From: Rubripirellula obstinata
GTDB lineage: Bacteria > Planctomycetota > Planctomycetia > Pirellulales > Pirellulaceae
Direction of reading: 5' to 3'
Assembly (NCBI RefSeq): GCF_001642955.1
Contig: NZ_LWSK01000046.1
Coordinates: 1 to 43,175, forward strand
DNA: 43,175 nucleotides
The notes beneath the pieces are model-generated. The model ran no database searches, was not told the DNA's origin, and saw only the letters and a list, made by a program, of their open reading frames with translations. The position numbers and the translations under genes are program-made. Every line of letters begins with the position of its first letter. Within the stretch, counting starts at the first letter, position 1. Below are positions 1 through 10,111 of this stretch, piece by piece.

Positions 1-114
1 AGCTTCCAGTTGCCGCTCCGTCCGGGGCAAGCCCGGCGGAAGCACTCAACGTCGCGGTGAGAATGAAACCTGCGCAAACGAGAACTGATGCAATACCAAA
101 GATTTAGCGGTCCA

Positions 115-200
115 GGCATCGCCCCGCGCGTCGTGCGGCACCGAACGCGCGGGGCGATGCCCAACGCGGTTAAACGATTTAAAAACCCTTCACGGCGTTG
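115..200. repeat. Palindromic element, partial copy (copy F)
   Basis: This is a partial copy of the ~143-bp hairpin element that recurs in the window. It begins inside the left arm (GGCATCGCCCCGCGCG), crosses a short loop, and continues through the whole right arm (CGCGCGGGGCGATGCCC, then CGGTTAAACGATTT and CCCTTCACGGCG). The outer left third seen in full copies is absent, so it looks 5'-truncated. It lies 136 bp before the complete copy at 336-478. No gene is visible in 1-114. Confidence 0.8.
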
Positions 201-236
201 GGCGTCAGCCCCGCGTAGACGAAATCGTGGACAGAA

Positions 237-297
237 AGTCCCGAAGGGGCGACAGCAATAGGATCCGTAGCTAACATGCTGCCACCCCTTCGGGACT
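237..297. repeat. Imperfect inverted repeat
   Basis: The arms at 237-257 and 277-297 pair almost completely (AGTCCCGAAGGGG against CCCCTTCGGGACT, extended by AGCA/TGCT) around a ~19-nt loop. It sits between two copies of the larger hairpin element in non-coding DNA upstream of hemB. There is no T-run, so a terminator role is not supported; it is probably another intergenic repeat type. Confidence 0.7.
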
Positions 298-335
298 CCC
301 GAACTAGCTTTCCTATACATTTTGGGGCTGTCGCC

Positions 336-478
336 CAACGCCGTGAAGAGTTTTGGTCTCGGAAAACACGTGTTAGTTCGTTTAGCCGCGTGGGCATCGC
401 CCCGCGCGGTCGGTGCCGCACGACGCGCGGGGCGATGCCCAACGCGGTTAAACGATTAAGAAACCCTTCACGGCGTTG
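336..478. repeat. Palindromic ~143-bp element, complete copy A
   Basis: This complete copy starts CAACGCCGTGAAGAG and ends CCCTTCACGGCGTTG, so its ends are complementary. The inner arms (GGGCATCGCCCCGCGCG and its complement) form a GC-rich stem around a short loop. The left arm carries an extra internal ~20 nt that includes AAAACACGTGTTAG. It has the same length as the copy at 13775-13917 and differs at about two positions. It is flanked by the direct repeat GGCTGTCGCCC (326-336 and 478-488), which resembles a target-site duplication. It lies 69 bp before hemB. Confidence 0.9.
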
Positions 479-520
479 GCTGTCGCCCCAGGCTAAATGC
501 TGTCGCCACTTCGTGGCTGA

Positions 521-2252
<1,732 letters not shown>

Positions 2253-2256
<4 letters not shown>

Positions 2257-2702
2257 ACCATCGCCGGACAGACGGGTTCAAATGCTTCCAGGCTTGGGTC
2301 GTGGCGACTGACCAATGCTGCGCCGATTTCGTAGCACTTGCTGGTAATTCGACGGGCGCGTCGAACGTGCAATCGACACCAGAATGTCGGCAGAACGATT
2401 CGGATGTTCTCTTCAGGAAAAATCTCAAACGAGCTCAAGAAACCAGTGCCGTTTCTTGAAAAGTCGCGTGTGTAGACACCGATCGGTTCTGTACTACGCG
2501 ACCGAAACGGAAGCGAACGCTCGACCCATGCGATCCCATGCGTCCGAACCTTCAAACGCTGGCTCGAACGATCGTCGTCAACGTAGGATGGAACTTCCCC
2601 ACGCTGTTCAAAGAAATCTTGCCACTGCATCGGCAATTCAATGTCCCATCGAACTGATTGGATCAGGTCTCCAAATTGCGTTGGATAATCGCTATCCAGC
2701 AT
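2253..2702 (-). CDS. PilZ-domain-like protein
   Basis: This 149-residue protein contains a region resembling a PilZ c-di-GMP receptor domain. An Arg-rich stretch (RSSQRLKVR, about 45-53) is followed by DFSRNGTGFL, which matches the D-x-S-x-x-G signature, and then by beta-strand-like segments ending ITSKCYEIGAALV. The first ~40 residues are not recognised. The ATG at 2702 has GGAG about 8 nt upstream and lies inside the 3' end of the HD-GYP gene (40-bp overlap), so translation is probably coupled. Together they form a plausible c-di-GMP degradation/sensing pair. The domain call rests on motif reading; the function of the domain is known, its target here is not. Confidence 0.65.
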
Positions 2703-3652
2703 TGCAAAATCTCCGGGTCAAAGGCGATGCCACTGTCACGTTGAAGCACTTCGATTGCTTTGCGATGGGGCATTGGGCTGCGGTAAGGGCGTTGGCTGGT
2801 CAAGGCTTCAAAAACATCGACGACTGAGCAAAGCTTTGCCCACGGGTGGATACAATCTTCTTTTTGACCGACGGGATAGCCTGTGCCATCGAGTCGTTCG
2901 TGATGCTGATAAGCCATCATCAACTGGGCTTCGGAAATATCCGTTCGATGAGCAAGCTTGCGAAAACCCAACAACGGATGCATCTTGATCCGACGAAATT
3001 CGCTTTCATCTAGTCGTCCTGGTTTGCAAAGAATCTCTTCGCCGATTTCCAACTTGCCAAGATCGTGAAGCAAGCCGCCGGTCGTGACGGCCTGGATATC
3101 TTCTTTGCTAAATCCAAGTTCGGCACCAAGCATCCCGCAATAAAAGGCAACGTTTGCTGAATGAGTGAACGTGGCGTAATCGTGGTGCAACACGTCAAAC
3201 AAATCGCTTGTCGCAAACTCGTCACTCGTGATGATATCCGCAGTCAGGCTGCCCAGTTTTTCTGCCGCACTGATCGTTTGATCGGCATTGTCACGAGTAA
3301 ACGCAGATTGCAAGACATCGCGAACGACTTCGTTGAGTGCGCCGGCTCGGGCGGTCAGGGGAATGGAGCTATTGGCGGCACTGGTCGCAAGCTTGCGAAG
3401 ATACTTCTGGTAAGTCGGCTGCGACGATTTGCTAATGTACAAGCGATGGACACCGCGACCACGCAATCGATCGAGATCATCGATCGTTAGCGGATACTCG
3501 GAAGCTCGATACAGATTGTATTTTTCCAGTACTTCTTGATGGCCGGCTTGCAGCTTGCCAGGCACTTCTTGTTGAAAAAGATCCAAACCAACGACTTCAG
3601 TTGGCAACAGAGTTGCAACGCTGATCGGTACGTAGTCGGATTTGGTGGGCAT
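2663..3652 (-). CDS. HD-GYP domain phosphodiesterase
   Basis: This 329-residue protein has a C-terminal HD-GYP domain (about 155-320), the family that hydrolyses cyclic-di-GMP. Visible motifs are the metal-binding HD pair in GLLHDLGK (196-197), KMHPLLG (223-229), the GYP signature HHERLDGTGYP (250-260) and DVFEALTSQRPYR. All residues expected for activity appear present. The N-terminal ~140 residues contain no response-regulator receiver signature and resemble a variable input region. It is followed by the overlapping PilZ-like gene. A 267-bp leader with small hairpins separates it from the upstream epimerase gene, so it may have its own promoter. Confidence 0.92.
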   Translation of the reverse strand: MPTKSDYVPISVATLLPTEVVGLDLFQQEVPGKLQAGHQEVLEKYNLYRASEYPLTIDDLDRLRGRGVHRLYISKSSQPTYQKYLRKLATSAANSSIPLTARAGALNEVVRDVLQSAFTRDNADQTISAAEKLGSLTADIITSDEFATSDLFDVLHHDYATFTHSANVAFYCGMLGAELGFSKEDIQAVTTGGLLHDLGKLEIGEEILCKPGRLDESEFRRIKMHPLLGFRKLAHRTDISEAQLMMAYQHHERLDGTGYPVGQKEDCIHPWAKLCSVVDVFEALTSQRPYRSPMPHRKAIEVLQRDSGIAFDPEILQCWIAIIQRNLET

Positions 3653-3689
3653 CGAATCGAAACAGGCTCGAAGTGCATCAAGTGAAGGA

Positions 3690-3707
3690 GTGAGGAGATG
3701 TCCTCAC
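3690..3707. repeat. Small perfect hairpin upstream of the HD-GYP gene
   Basis: GTGAGGA (3690-3696) and TCCTCAC (3701-3707) form a 7-bp perfect stem with a 4-nt loop, 38 nt upstream of the HD-GYP start codon on the minus strand. It could lie in the 5' leader of that mRNA. No T-run follows, so a regulatory role is only a possibility. Confidence 0.45.
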
Positions 3708-3889
3708 ACCAAAACTAGGACGCGTTGTTGACCCACCGCTCGAATGTTCACCTAATTTTGCCAGCGGAAGAGCGAGCCTTGGCAGGTTAACCCTTCCTTT
3801 TGTTTTTTCCGGCACAACTGGAACTTTGGAGTGTCAGCCTGTAGCCGAGTTTGTCTTAAACTCGTTGGCTTTGCAAACGAACCGAAACA

Positions 3890-3908
3890 GGAGGTTGGGA
3901 CAACCTCC
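3890..3908. repeat. Hairpin downstream of the epimerase gene
   Basis: GGAGGTTG (3890-3897) pairs perfectly with CAACCTCC (3901-3908) across a 3-nt loop, 12 nt beyond the epimerase stop codon on the minus strand. It is enclosed by a weaker outer pairing (GTAGCCGA near 3841 with TCGGCTAA near 3916). It might stop transcription of the epimerase gene, but no T-run follows, so it could equally be a dispersed intergenic repeat. Confidence 0.45.
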
Positions 3909-3919
3909 GCTACAATCGG

Positions 3920-4978
3920 CTAAGCGGGTGCGGACAGTTTTGCTTCCTCGGATGCAATCATCTGCGACAGAATATCTCGCAACGAAACGCGGATATCCCA
4001 ATCCGGATAATCCCGACGAAGCTTTCGCAGATCGCTGATATAACAGATGTGGTCGCCCTTGCGATTATCTTCGCCCAGCTTGAAATCGATTTTGTGACCA
4101 CCAATTTCTTCGATCAGCGAAATACACTCCAGCACGCTGGCCGCGTTGTCACGTCCGCCGCCGATATTGTAAACCTCGCCCGGTCGGGGATTCTTTGAAA
4201 ATGCCTCGAATGCTTTGACAACATCACTGCACTCGATCTGATCACGAACCTGCTTGCCTTTGTAACCAAAAATCGTGTACGGCTTTTTGGCAACGGCAAC
4301 GTGAACGAGATAACTGAGGAACCCGTGCAGTTCGACGCCGCTATGGCTGGCTCCCGTCAAACATCCGCCTCGGAACACACCCGTTTTCAGACCAAAGTAC
4401 TTGCCGTATTCCTGAGCCAGAATATCGGCGGCTGCTTTGGAGGCACCAAAAAGCGAGTGCATCGTTTGGTCAATGCGGCAGTTTTCATCGATGCCATGGA
4501 AGTCTTTTTTGTCCGCATACTCCCAACGTGTTTCAAGCTCATCGAGTGGCAATTCATTGGGCGCGTCACCGTAAACCTTATTGGTGCTCATGTGGCAAAA
4601 CACAGCCTCAGGTGCAAACTGCCGCGTTCCTTCCAACAAATTCAAAGTACCGTTCGCATTGACCTCGAAATCCAAGAACGGGATCTCGGCGGCCTTGTCA
4701 TGCGACGGTTGAGCGGCACAGTGGATAATCAGATCGGGCGTTTCGTTCTTGAACAGATCCAAGACCTTTTCGCGATCGCGAATGTCGATTGAAACAGTAC
4801 GGAAATTCTTGGTCTCTTTTTCAAGCTGAGACTGGTTCCACTTGGTGCTGCCGTCCGGGCCGAAAAAAGTCGCCCGCATGTCGTTGTCGATGCCGATGAC
4901 CTCATCACCAAGAGCATCCCAGTGACGGACAGCCGCCGAGCCAATCAAACCACTTGAACCTGTAACAATGACACGCAT
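3920..4978 (-). CDS. NAD-dependent epimerase, CDP-paratose 2-epimerase-like
   Basis: This 352-residue extended short-chain dehydrogenase/reductase probably epimerises or otherwise modifies a nucleotide-activated sugar for surface polysaccharide. The start is placed at the ATG at 4978, because the Rossmann NAD loop (TGSSGLIG, 6-13) then begins at the usual distance; a reading from 5161 would add 61 unrelated residues. STNKVYG (131-137) is the usual Ser/Thr region. The catalytic YxxxK position reads FGASK (177-181), with Phe replacing Tyr and K181 retained. I recall this replacement in CDP-paratose/tyvelose epimerase-like homologues, so it may be a family trait. The C-terminal half has FRGGCLTG and YNIGGGRDNAAS. 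No other sugar genes are adjacent. Confidence 0.85.
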   Translation of the reverse strand: MRVIVTGSSGLIGSAAVRHWDALGDEVIGIDNDMRATFFGPDGSTKWNQSQLEKETKNFRTVSIDIRDREKVLDLFKNETPDLIIHCAAQPSHDKAAEIPFLDFEVNANGTLNLLEGTRQFAPEAVFCHMSTNKVYGDAPNELPLDELETRWEYADKKDFHGIDENCRIDQTMHSLFGASKAAADILAQEYGKYFGLKTGVFRGGCLTGASHSGVELHGFLSYLVHVAVAKKPYTIFGYKGKQVRDQIECSDVVKAFEAFSKNPRPGEVYNIGGGRDNAASVLECISLIEEIGGHKIDFKLGEDNRKGDHICYISDLRKLRRDYPDWDIRVSLRDILSQMIASEEAKLSAPA

Positions 4979-5162
4979 CGAACGAATCGCTTTTCTGTTG
5001 AAATCTTGATAATCCAGCCACACCGGGCAACAGCGGCCCAGTGTAATCGCTGATCCCGGTTCTAAAACCCGATTCGTGCGTCCGCCGGAACGAAAATGAC
5101 CAAGTCGATTGGTGACTAAAGAATTGGCCCAAAACAACTTCATGAGATTGGATCCCACCAAA

Positions 5163-5232
5163 TCCCAACCCGAACGCGTAAGCGAGGGATACCGGGCGGA
5201 TCCGGTCCCTTGCTTACGCGTTCGGGTTGGGA
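5163..5232. repeat. Long palindrome, AACCCGAACGCGTAAGCGAGGGA family (copy 1)
   Basis: Two 27-nt arms (5163-5189 and 5206-5232) are inverted copies with about one mismatch around a 16-nt loop. The arm core is CCGAACGCGTAAGCGAGGGA. Related sequence occurs at 15463-15521 and 17927-17978. It lies in the 293-bp gap between the epimerase start and the kinase-like gene's end. It is probably a dispersed repeat, although such a hairpin could also stop transcription from the kinase-like gene. Confidence 0.85.
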
Positions 5233-5271
5233 CAAATTTACGGTCTGAGATCGAGAGGCGACATTTTTACG

Positions 5272-8205
5272 CTACGGCTGAAATTCCGGTGGCAGTGCGT
5301 ATTCTTTTGTTTGTGCCGCCTGACGCGTCGTCACTAAGATCTGACGGTCGTCCGATGCCCCGGTCACCACCCAAATCAGCGATTGCTTCTCGTCCGCCGG
5401 GCCAGTCGCCGATTTGTCGGGATTGGCCGCGACGACCAAATCAGTCAGCACCTGCCGCAGTGGTAGATCTTGCTTGGCAAAATCCCGAATCTGCTGATTT
5501 TGCGTGATCCCCATCAACTGCAAATCGCCTCCGATGATTTGAATCGTTGGAACCTTGTTGCCCGACGGCAATTGTTGGCCAAGCGAATCCTTGATCGCAT
5601 CGATCGCAAATTCCAACGATTCTTGTCCGAACGAAACCGACATGGGCCGATCCAGAATTTGATCGACCGTCAACAATTCGCCATCGACTTTGTCTGCATC
5701 AGCGATTCCCCCGACGGGCGTGTTCATTGCCAAAACGGTACCGAGCGATATCTGCGGCACCGCAATCGCCGGCAGGTAAACATTGGCGACCGCCGTTCGG
5801 TCATCGACTCCGACTCGGATGCGATTGGCGACAAACTTGACCATTGCCGGTAATCGCCGAGCGAGCGGTTGCCAGGATTTATCCGGACGGGCGGCGGCAG
5901 AAAACTGGTCTGCCCATTCTGGCCATTGCTCAATTCTATCACCAACCAACCTGGCAAGAGATGCACCCGTGATTCCGCCTAAGGCAGAAAACCTGATTTC
6001 CGAATACACCTGCTGCGTATCCGAAGACTGCGTCGGAGAATCCGCAACCAACAAAAACGCTGAGGTATGAGAAACTAGCAGTCGTCGTAGTGGATCGATT
6101 GCTTGCGGCATCGACTGTTGCAGCAATGATCGACCATCGGCGAACAAAAAATTCGAACTCACCAATACACAAACGTCGGTGTCCTGATCAGTCGCATCCC
6201 AAAGTGATTTCAATGAACGGGGCAACGGAATCGGTTCGCCGTCAATGGATGCCAACTCGGAAATTGAATCAATCGACCCGACTGCAAAACGATCGATCAG
6301 CTTTTCTTTCGCTTGGTCCAGCGGCAAGTAGTAGGCGTCTGAATTGGGTTCATCGCCGACATAGATGGTTTGCCCTTCACGAGTCCTGGCGGCACTGACA
6401 TCCCAGACTTTTAAAAGCGATTGCATCGGTTGCGGCTGTTCTAGCGTCACCGAAACCGCAACTTCGATTGGATCACTTCCGCGGCCCGAGTAAAAGGCCG
6501 CCGTCGCGCGGGAAACTGTATCGGCGGAAACGCCCATTCGTTTGACCATCGAATCGATGATCGATTGCAGGTCGGGCGAAAACGCGTCCAACATCGACTG
6601 GCCAAACGTCGATTTCTGAAGATCGGCCAAACGTACCGAAACGACCATCGCTGGCCCCGGCGGTAACAGATCAAGCGTGATCGGATTCGCGGCGGTTTGC
6701 GAGGGCGGAGCGTAAAGCAGACGTTGATCTTGGACTAGCTGGTATTCGTCCGATTCAATCGTCGAACTAGAAGCCTGCTTCGGTTTTGTCGCGTCGGAAA
6801 CCACACTCTCGCGTACCGCACGATTGGACACACGCGGGATAACGGCGGGCGGAACAAATTCGGCTCGGCGACGGACAACCGGTTGGGTTGGATCCATCAA
6901 GCTTAATGCGATGATTTGCAAAACCACCACGCCCGCCAGCCCGCCCAGCACCCATGGCGCACGGCTCTTACGTTTCCGGCGTGAACGCATCATTGGCTGC
7001 GGCGGTACGGTTGGCTGCGGATTCTCTGGCTCTACGTTTCCTGACTTTGTGCTGGCCTGCTTTTTCTCTTTCCGCTTCTCTTTTGATGCAGTGGCCTCAG
7101 GCGATCGGGACGTAGCCTGTGCCGCTGTTGCCGGAACTTCGCTTCGCTTGTTCCGGCCTACTTCAGTGCCGACAGCTTTCAGGGCGGTTGCCAATTGGCT
7201 GGCATCGGCAAACCGGGCTTCGGGCGACTTGGCCATTGCGTATGCCAGCACTCGATACAGCGGAGCTCCCTTCTCACCCTGCTCAATCGCAGTGGACAAT
7301 TCGATCGGAATCTCGGTCGCATGCAGACCGAGTGTTTGCTCGGTCGTTCTGCCAACCACCGGATACCGACCACTGGCCAAGCGAAACAACAAACAACCGA
7401 GGCTGTAGAGATCCGACGACCGAGTTGGAATTGACTGATCAGTATTTCCAGAATTTGCAGAACTTTTACCAGAGTCATTTCCTGGGCTCAGTAAAAGTTC
7501 GGGTGCGATATACAGCGAAGGATCGTCGATCGTTTCGAGCCAATCATTGGCTAGCGAGGCTTGCGACATTGCCAATGCAGGGCCCGATGGTTCACGCAGC
7601 AGGATCGCTTCACCATCATCTCGAATCCAAACACGATCCGCTCGCACTGCCCCGTGAACGATGTCCGCGTCATGCATCACTGACAAGGCGCTGGCAAGTT
7701 TGATTCCTAGCGAAACGACCGATTGAGTTGACCAGGCCTGATCGCTCAGCCTCCGCGACAACACTTTCCCTTCGCCGATAGCGCTAAACACGGCTTGGTA
7801 ATCACCGATGATATCTGCAGCCAGTGGTTGCAGGTTTGGTGCATCGATCGCGGCATGCTTTTCCAGCCAAGGATTCTCGATTCCAGCTCTTAGCAAAATG
7901 CCGATCGCTCCGTCTGTCGTGCGTACTGCTTGGGCGAACCGTCCAAACGGCGCAGCGGTTTTCGGATCGCGGATCAGATACGGTCCCAGCCGCAATTCGA
8001 CTGGCTGCGGCGCAAGAAACGCGTCGGACTGGAACGGAGTAATCACCTTCTTCTTGACAAGAAAACGGGCGATCTCGTCTGCCTGGCTAGGTGAATTTCC
8101 GCCGCTGGCTTCTTGATACTGCTGCGTCAGCAACTTGCACCGGCGTGCGTCAAGCACGCCAGCTTGCACCAGCCGACTCCAGAATTCGTTTAGCTCGATC
8201 GCCAT
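5272..8205 (-). CDS. Transmembrane serine/threonine kinase-like protein, probable pseudokinase
   Basis: About 977 residues from the ATG at 8205; an in-frame ATG at 8226 is possible, and neither has a clear ribosome-binding site. The first ~340 residues have a protein-kinase fold pattern: a late alpha-F-like segment SDLYSLGCLLFRLASGRYP (about 264-282) and YIAPELL (about 232-238). The catalytic loop HRDLKxxN is degenerated to HGAVRADRV (about 184-192), so the catalytic Asp is missing. The DFG motif and a clear VAIK lysine and glycine loop are also absent. A Lys/Arg-rich linker precedes one membrane helix (about 418-437, WVLGGLAGVVVLQIIALSLM). The remaining ~540 residues would lie outside the cytoplasm, with no domain I recognise. 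It is likely a binding or scaffold protein, not an active kinase. Confidence 0.85.
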   Translation of the reverse strand: MAIELNEFWSRLVQAGVLDARRCKLLTQQYQEASGGNSPSQADEIARFLVKKKVITPFQSDAFLAPQPVELRLGPYLIRDPKTAAPFGRFAQAVRTTDGAIGILLRAGIENPWLEKHAAIDAPNLQPLAADIIGDYQAVFSAIGEGKVLSRRLSDQAWSTQSVVSLGIKLASALSVMHDADIVHGAVRADRVWIRDDGEAILLREPSGPALAMSQASLANDWLETIDDPSLYIAPELLLSPGNDSGKSSANSGNTDQSIPTRSSDLYSLGCLLFRLASGRYPVVGRTTEQTLGLHATEIPIELSTAIEQGEKGAPLYRVLAYAMAKSPEARFADASQLATALKAVGTEVGRNKRSEVPATAAQATSRSPEATASKEKRKEKKQASTKSGNVEPENPQPTVPPQPMMRSRRKRKSRAPWVLGGLAGVVVLQIIALSLMDPTQPVVRRRAEFVPPAVIPRVSNRAVRESVVSDATKPKQASSSTIESDEYQLVQDQRLLYAPPSQTAANPITLDLLPPGPAMVVSVRLADLQKSTFGQSMLDAFSPDLQSIIDSMVKRMGVSADTVSRATAAFYSGRGSDPIEVAVSVTLEQPQPMQSLLKVWDVSAARTREGQTIYVGDEPNSDAYYLPLDQAKEKLIDRFAVGSIDSISELASIDGEPIPLPRSLKSLWDATDQDTDVCVLVSSNFLFADGRSLLQQSMPQAIDPLRRLLVSHTSAFLLVADSPTQSSDTQQVYSEIRFSALGGITGASLARLVGDRIEQWPEWADQFSAAARPDKSWQPLARRLPAMVKFVANRIRVGVDDRTAVANVYLPAIAVPQISLGTVLAMNTPVGGIADADKVDGELLTVDQILDRPMSVSFGQESLEFAIDAIKDSLGQQLPSGNKVPTIQIIGGDLQLMGITQNQQIRDFAKQDLPLRQVLTDLVVAANPDKSATGPADEKQSLIWVVTGASDDRQILVTTRQAAQTKEYALPPEFQP

Positions 8206-8400
8206 CGTAATGATTGTAACGAACATGACTTGATGATCCGATAGTGTTCATAACTGACAGTTCAATCCCAAGACGCCGCAGGCCAATTTGATTAAACTCA
8301 GGACCAGAACGTTCCCCTTTGGATCGTCGGTTCAGCTCGACATCAATCGTTTTGACGATTTCCAAGCCGCTTCCTCCTTGTTCAGACCTCACACGATCCA
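8206..8400. other. Divergent intergenic region between kinase-like gene and glgA
   Basis: This 195-bp gap lies between two divergently read genes, so promoters for both should be here. I see no convincing -35/-10 pairs, hairpins or repeats. A reverse-strand reading frame crosses it but has no recognisable protein features. Confidence 0.4.
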
Positions 8401-9906
8401 TTGAATATTGTTTATTTGACGACTGAGGCAGTTCCGTTTGCAAAGACAGGTGGACTTGCGGATGTATGCGGAACCCTTCCTAAACGAATTGCTGATCTTG
8501 GGCATCAAGCGGCCGTGATCATGCCAGCTTTTCGCAGCGTTCATCAAGCTGGCATTCCGATCAAAACAACGAACATCAGCTTTGCCATTCCGCTGGGACC
8601 AGAAAACATTGCTGGCGCGGGAAAGCTGGTCGGCGCTCGATTGCTGACCACGACCTTGCCCGACAGCGATGTGCCGGTGTGGTTGATCGACCAGCCGCAG
8701 TACTTTGATCGCGACTCACTTTACGGAACCCCAGCGGGCGATTACCCCGACAACGCCGAACGGTTTATTTTCTTTTGCCGCGCAGCGATGCAGGTCATTG
8801 CTCGGATGGACTGGTCGGTCGATATCGTTCACTGCAACGATTGGCAAACCGGATTGGTGCCCGCGTTCATCAAAGCCGAATCGGATCGCTGGTCGTGGAT
8901 TGGTCCGCAAACAAAATCGATCATGACCGTCCACAACTTGGCTTATCAAGGACAATTTGATAAGTCGGTGTTTCCTATGACTGGTCTGGATTGGCGTCAT
9001 TTCAACAAAGACGAATTCGAGTACTACGATCAAGTCAATTTCCTGAAAACAGGGCTAGTTACTGCTGACCAAATCACGACGGTCAGTCCGCGATACTCAC
9101 AGGAAATACGCACTCCTCAGGAAGGATGCGGTTTGAATGAAGTTCTCTCCACCGCTTCGGATCGCCTGACCGGAATCATCAACGGGATTGATGTCAACGT
9201 CTGGAATCCAAAACTGGATCCGCATCTGATCACCAACTTTGATGTCGATGACTGGCAAGCTGGCAAATCACTCAACAAACTTGCCTTGCAGCATCACTTC
9301 GGCATGCAAGAAAGTCGCGACGTGCCGTTGATCGGATTGGTTGGGCGACTTGCCAGCCAAAAAGGTTGGGACATGATCCTGCCGGTGCTGCGCCGACACT
9401 TAGCCGAAAAACGTCCGACTCAGTGGGTCGTGCTTGGCAGCGGTGAAGAACAGTACGAGGAAGAACTACTGGCACTTGCCAAGGAATATCCTGGTCAATT
9501 TGGTTTGCACGTTGGCTTCAGTGACAAATTGGCTCACCAAATCGAAGCGGCCAGCGATGTCTTTGTGATGCCAAGCCACTATGAACCGTGCGGACTGAAT
9601 CAGCTTTACAGCCTTCGTTACGGAACGGTTCCTATTGTCACACCAACCGGCGGATTGGCTGACACCGTTGTCGATTGCAACGAAGAAACCATCAAGCTGG
9701 GAACCGCGTCGGGCTTTTACGTTGAATCAATCGATGCCGACGGATTAGATGCAGCGATCAACCGCGCCATGGAAACTCGATATCATCGACCGGATGTCTG
9801 GGCGCAATTGGTTGCCGCCGGAATGAACCAGGATTGGTCGTGGACACATAGCGCAAAAGAGTACGTAAAGCTTTATGAGCAAACTCTTACCCTTAAGCGC
9901 AATTGA
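8401..9906 (+). CDS. glgA: Glycogen synthase (GT5)
   Basis: This enzyme transfers glucose from ADP-glucose (or UDP-glucose) onto the growing alpha-1,4-glucan chain. At 501 residues it matches the GT5 family. The nucleotide-sugar loop KTGGLADV (15-22) and the second-domain motif PSHYEPCGLNQ (391-401, with E395 as the conserved Glu) are intact, as are GLVGRLASQKGWD (312-324) and TPTGGLADTV. The start is a TTG at 8401; it gives the canonical N-terminus (NIVYLTTEAVPFAKTGG), and no ATG or GTG fits as well. It opens a plus-strand block with a GalT-family gene and a GH57 enzyme, pointing to storage-polysaccharide metabolism. No glgB, glgC or glgP is in view. Confidence 0.96.
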   Translation: MNIVYLTTEAVPFAKTGGLADVCGTLPKRIADLGHQAAVIMPAFRSVHQAGIPIKTTNISFAIPLGPENIAGAGKLVGARLLTTTLPDSDVPVWLIDQPQYFDRDSLYGTPAGDYPDNAERFIFFCRAAMQVIARMDWSVDIVHCNDWQTGLVPAFIKAESDRWSWIGPQTKSIMTVHNLAYQGQFDKSVFPMTGLDWRHFNKDEFEYYDQVNFLKTGLVTADQITTVSPRYSQEIRTPQEGCGLNEVLSTASDRLTGIINGIDVNVWNPKLDPHLITNFDVDDWQAGKSLNKLALQHHFGMQESRDVPLIGLVGRLASQKGWDMILPVLRRHLAEKRPTQWVVLGSGEEQYEEELLALAKEYPGQFGLHVGFSDKLAHQIEAASDVFVMPSHYEPCGLNQLYSLRYGTVPIVTPTGGLADTVVDCNEETIKLGTASGFYVESIDADGLDAAINRAMETRYHRPDVWAQLVAAGMNQDWSWTHSAKEYVKLYEQTLTLKRN

Positions 9907-10111
9907 GGTGACACTGCCCGCGAGGTTTTTCAAAAATCAGTCTAAAAACTATCGTTTCTGGTAGAGAAGACCGAAGCAATCAGGTAAATCTAATGTAGGT
10001 GAGCGATGCAACGTAGTATTTAGCTCCCCCCTGGGACTCTGGTTCAGTGACTTTTGCATTGTTCGGAACGCCCGAACCTGCCACCATCATTTAATATCTA
10101 AAGGCCACGCA

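Noticed and set aside
8150-8443. 97-codon reverse ORF across the kinase-like/glgA gap
   Set aside because: It overlaps the start of two well-supported genes and has no family resemblance.
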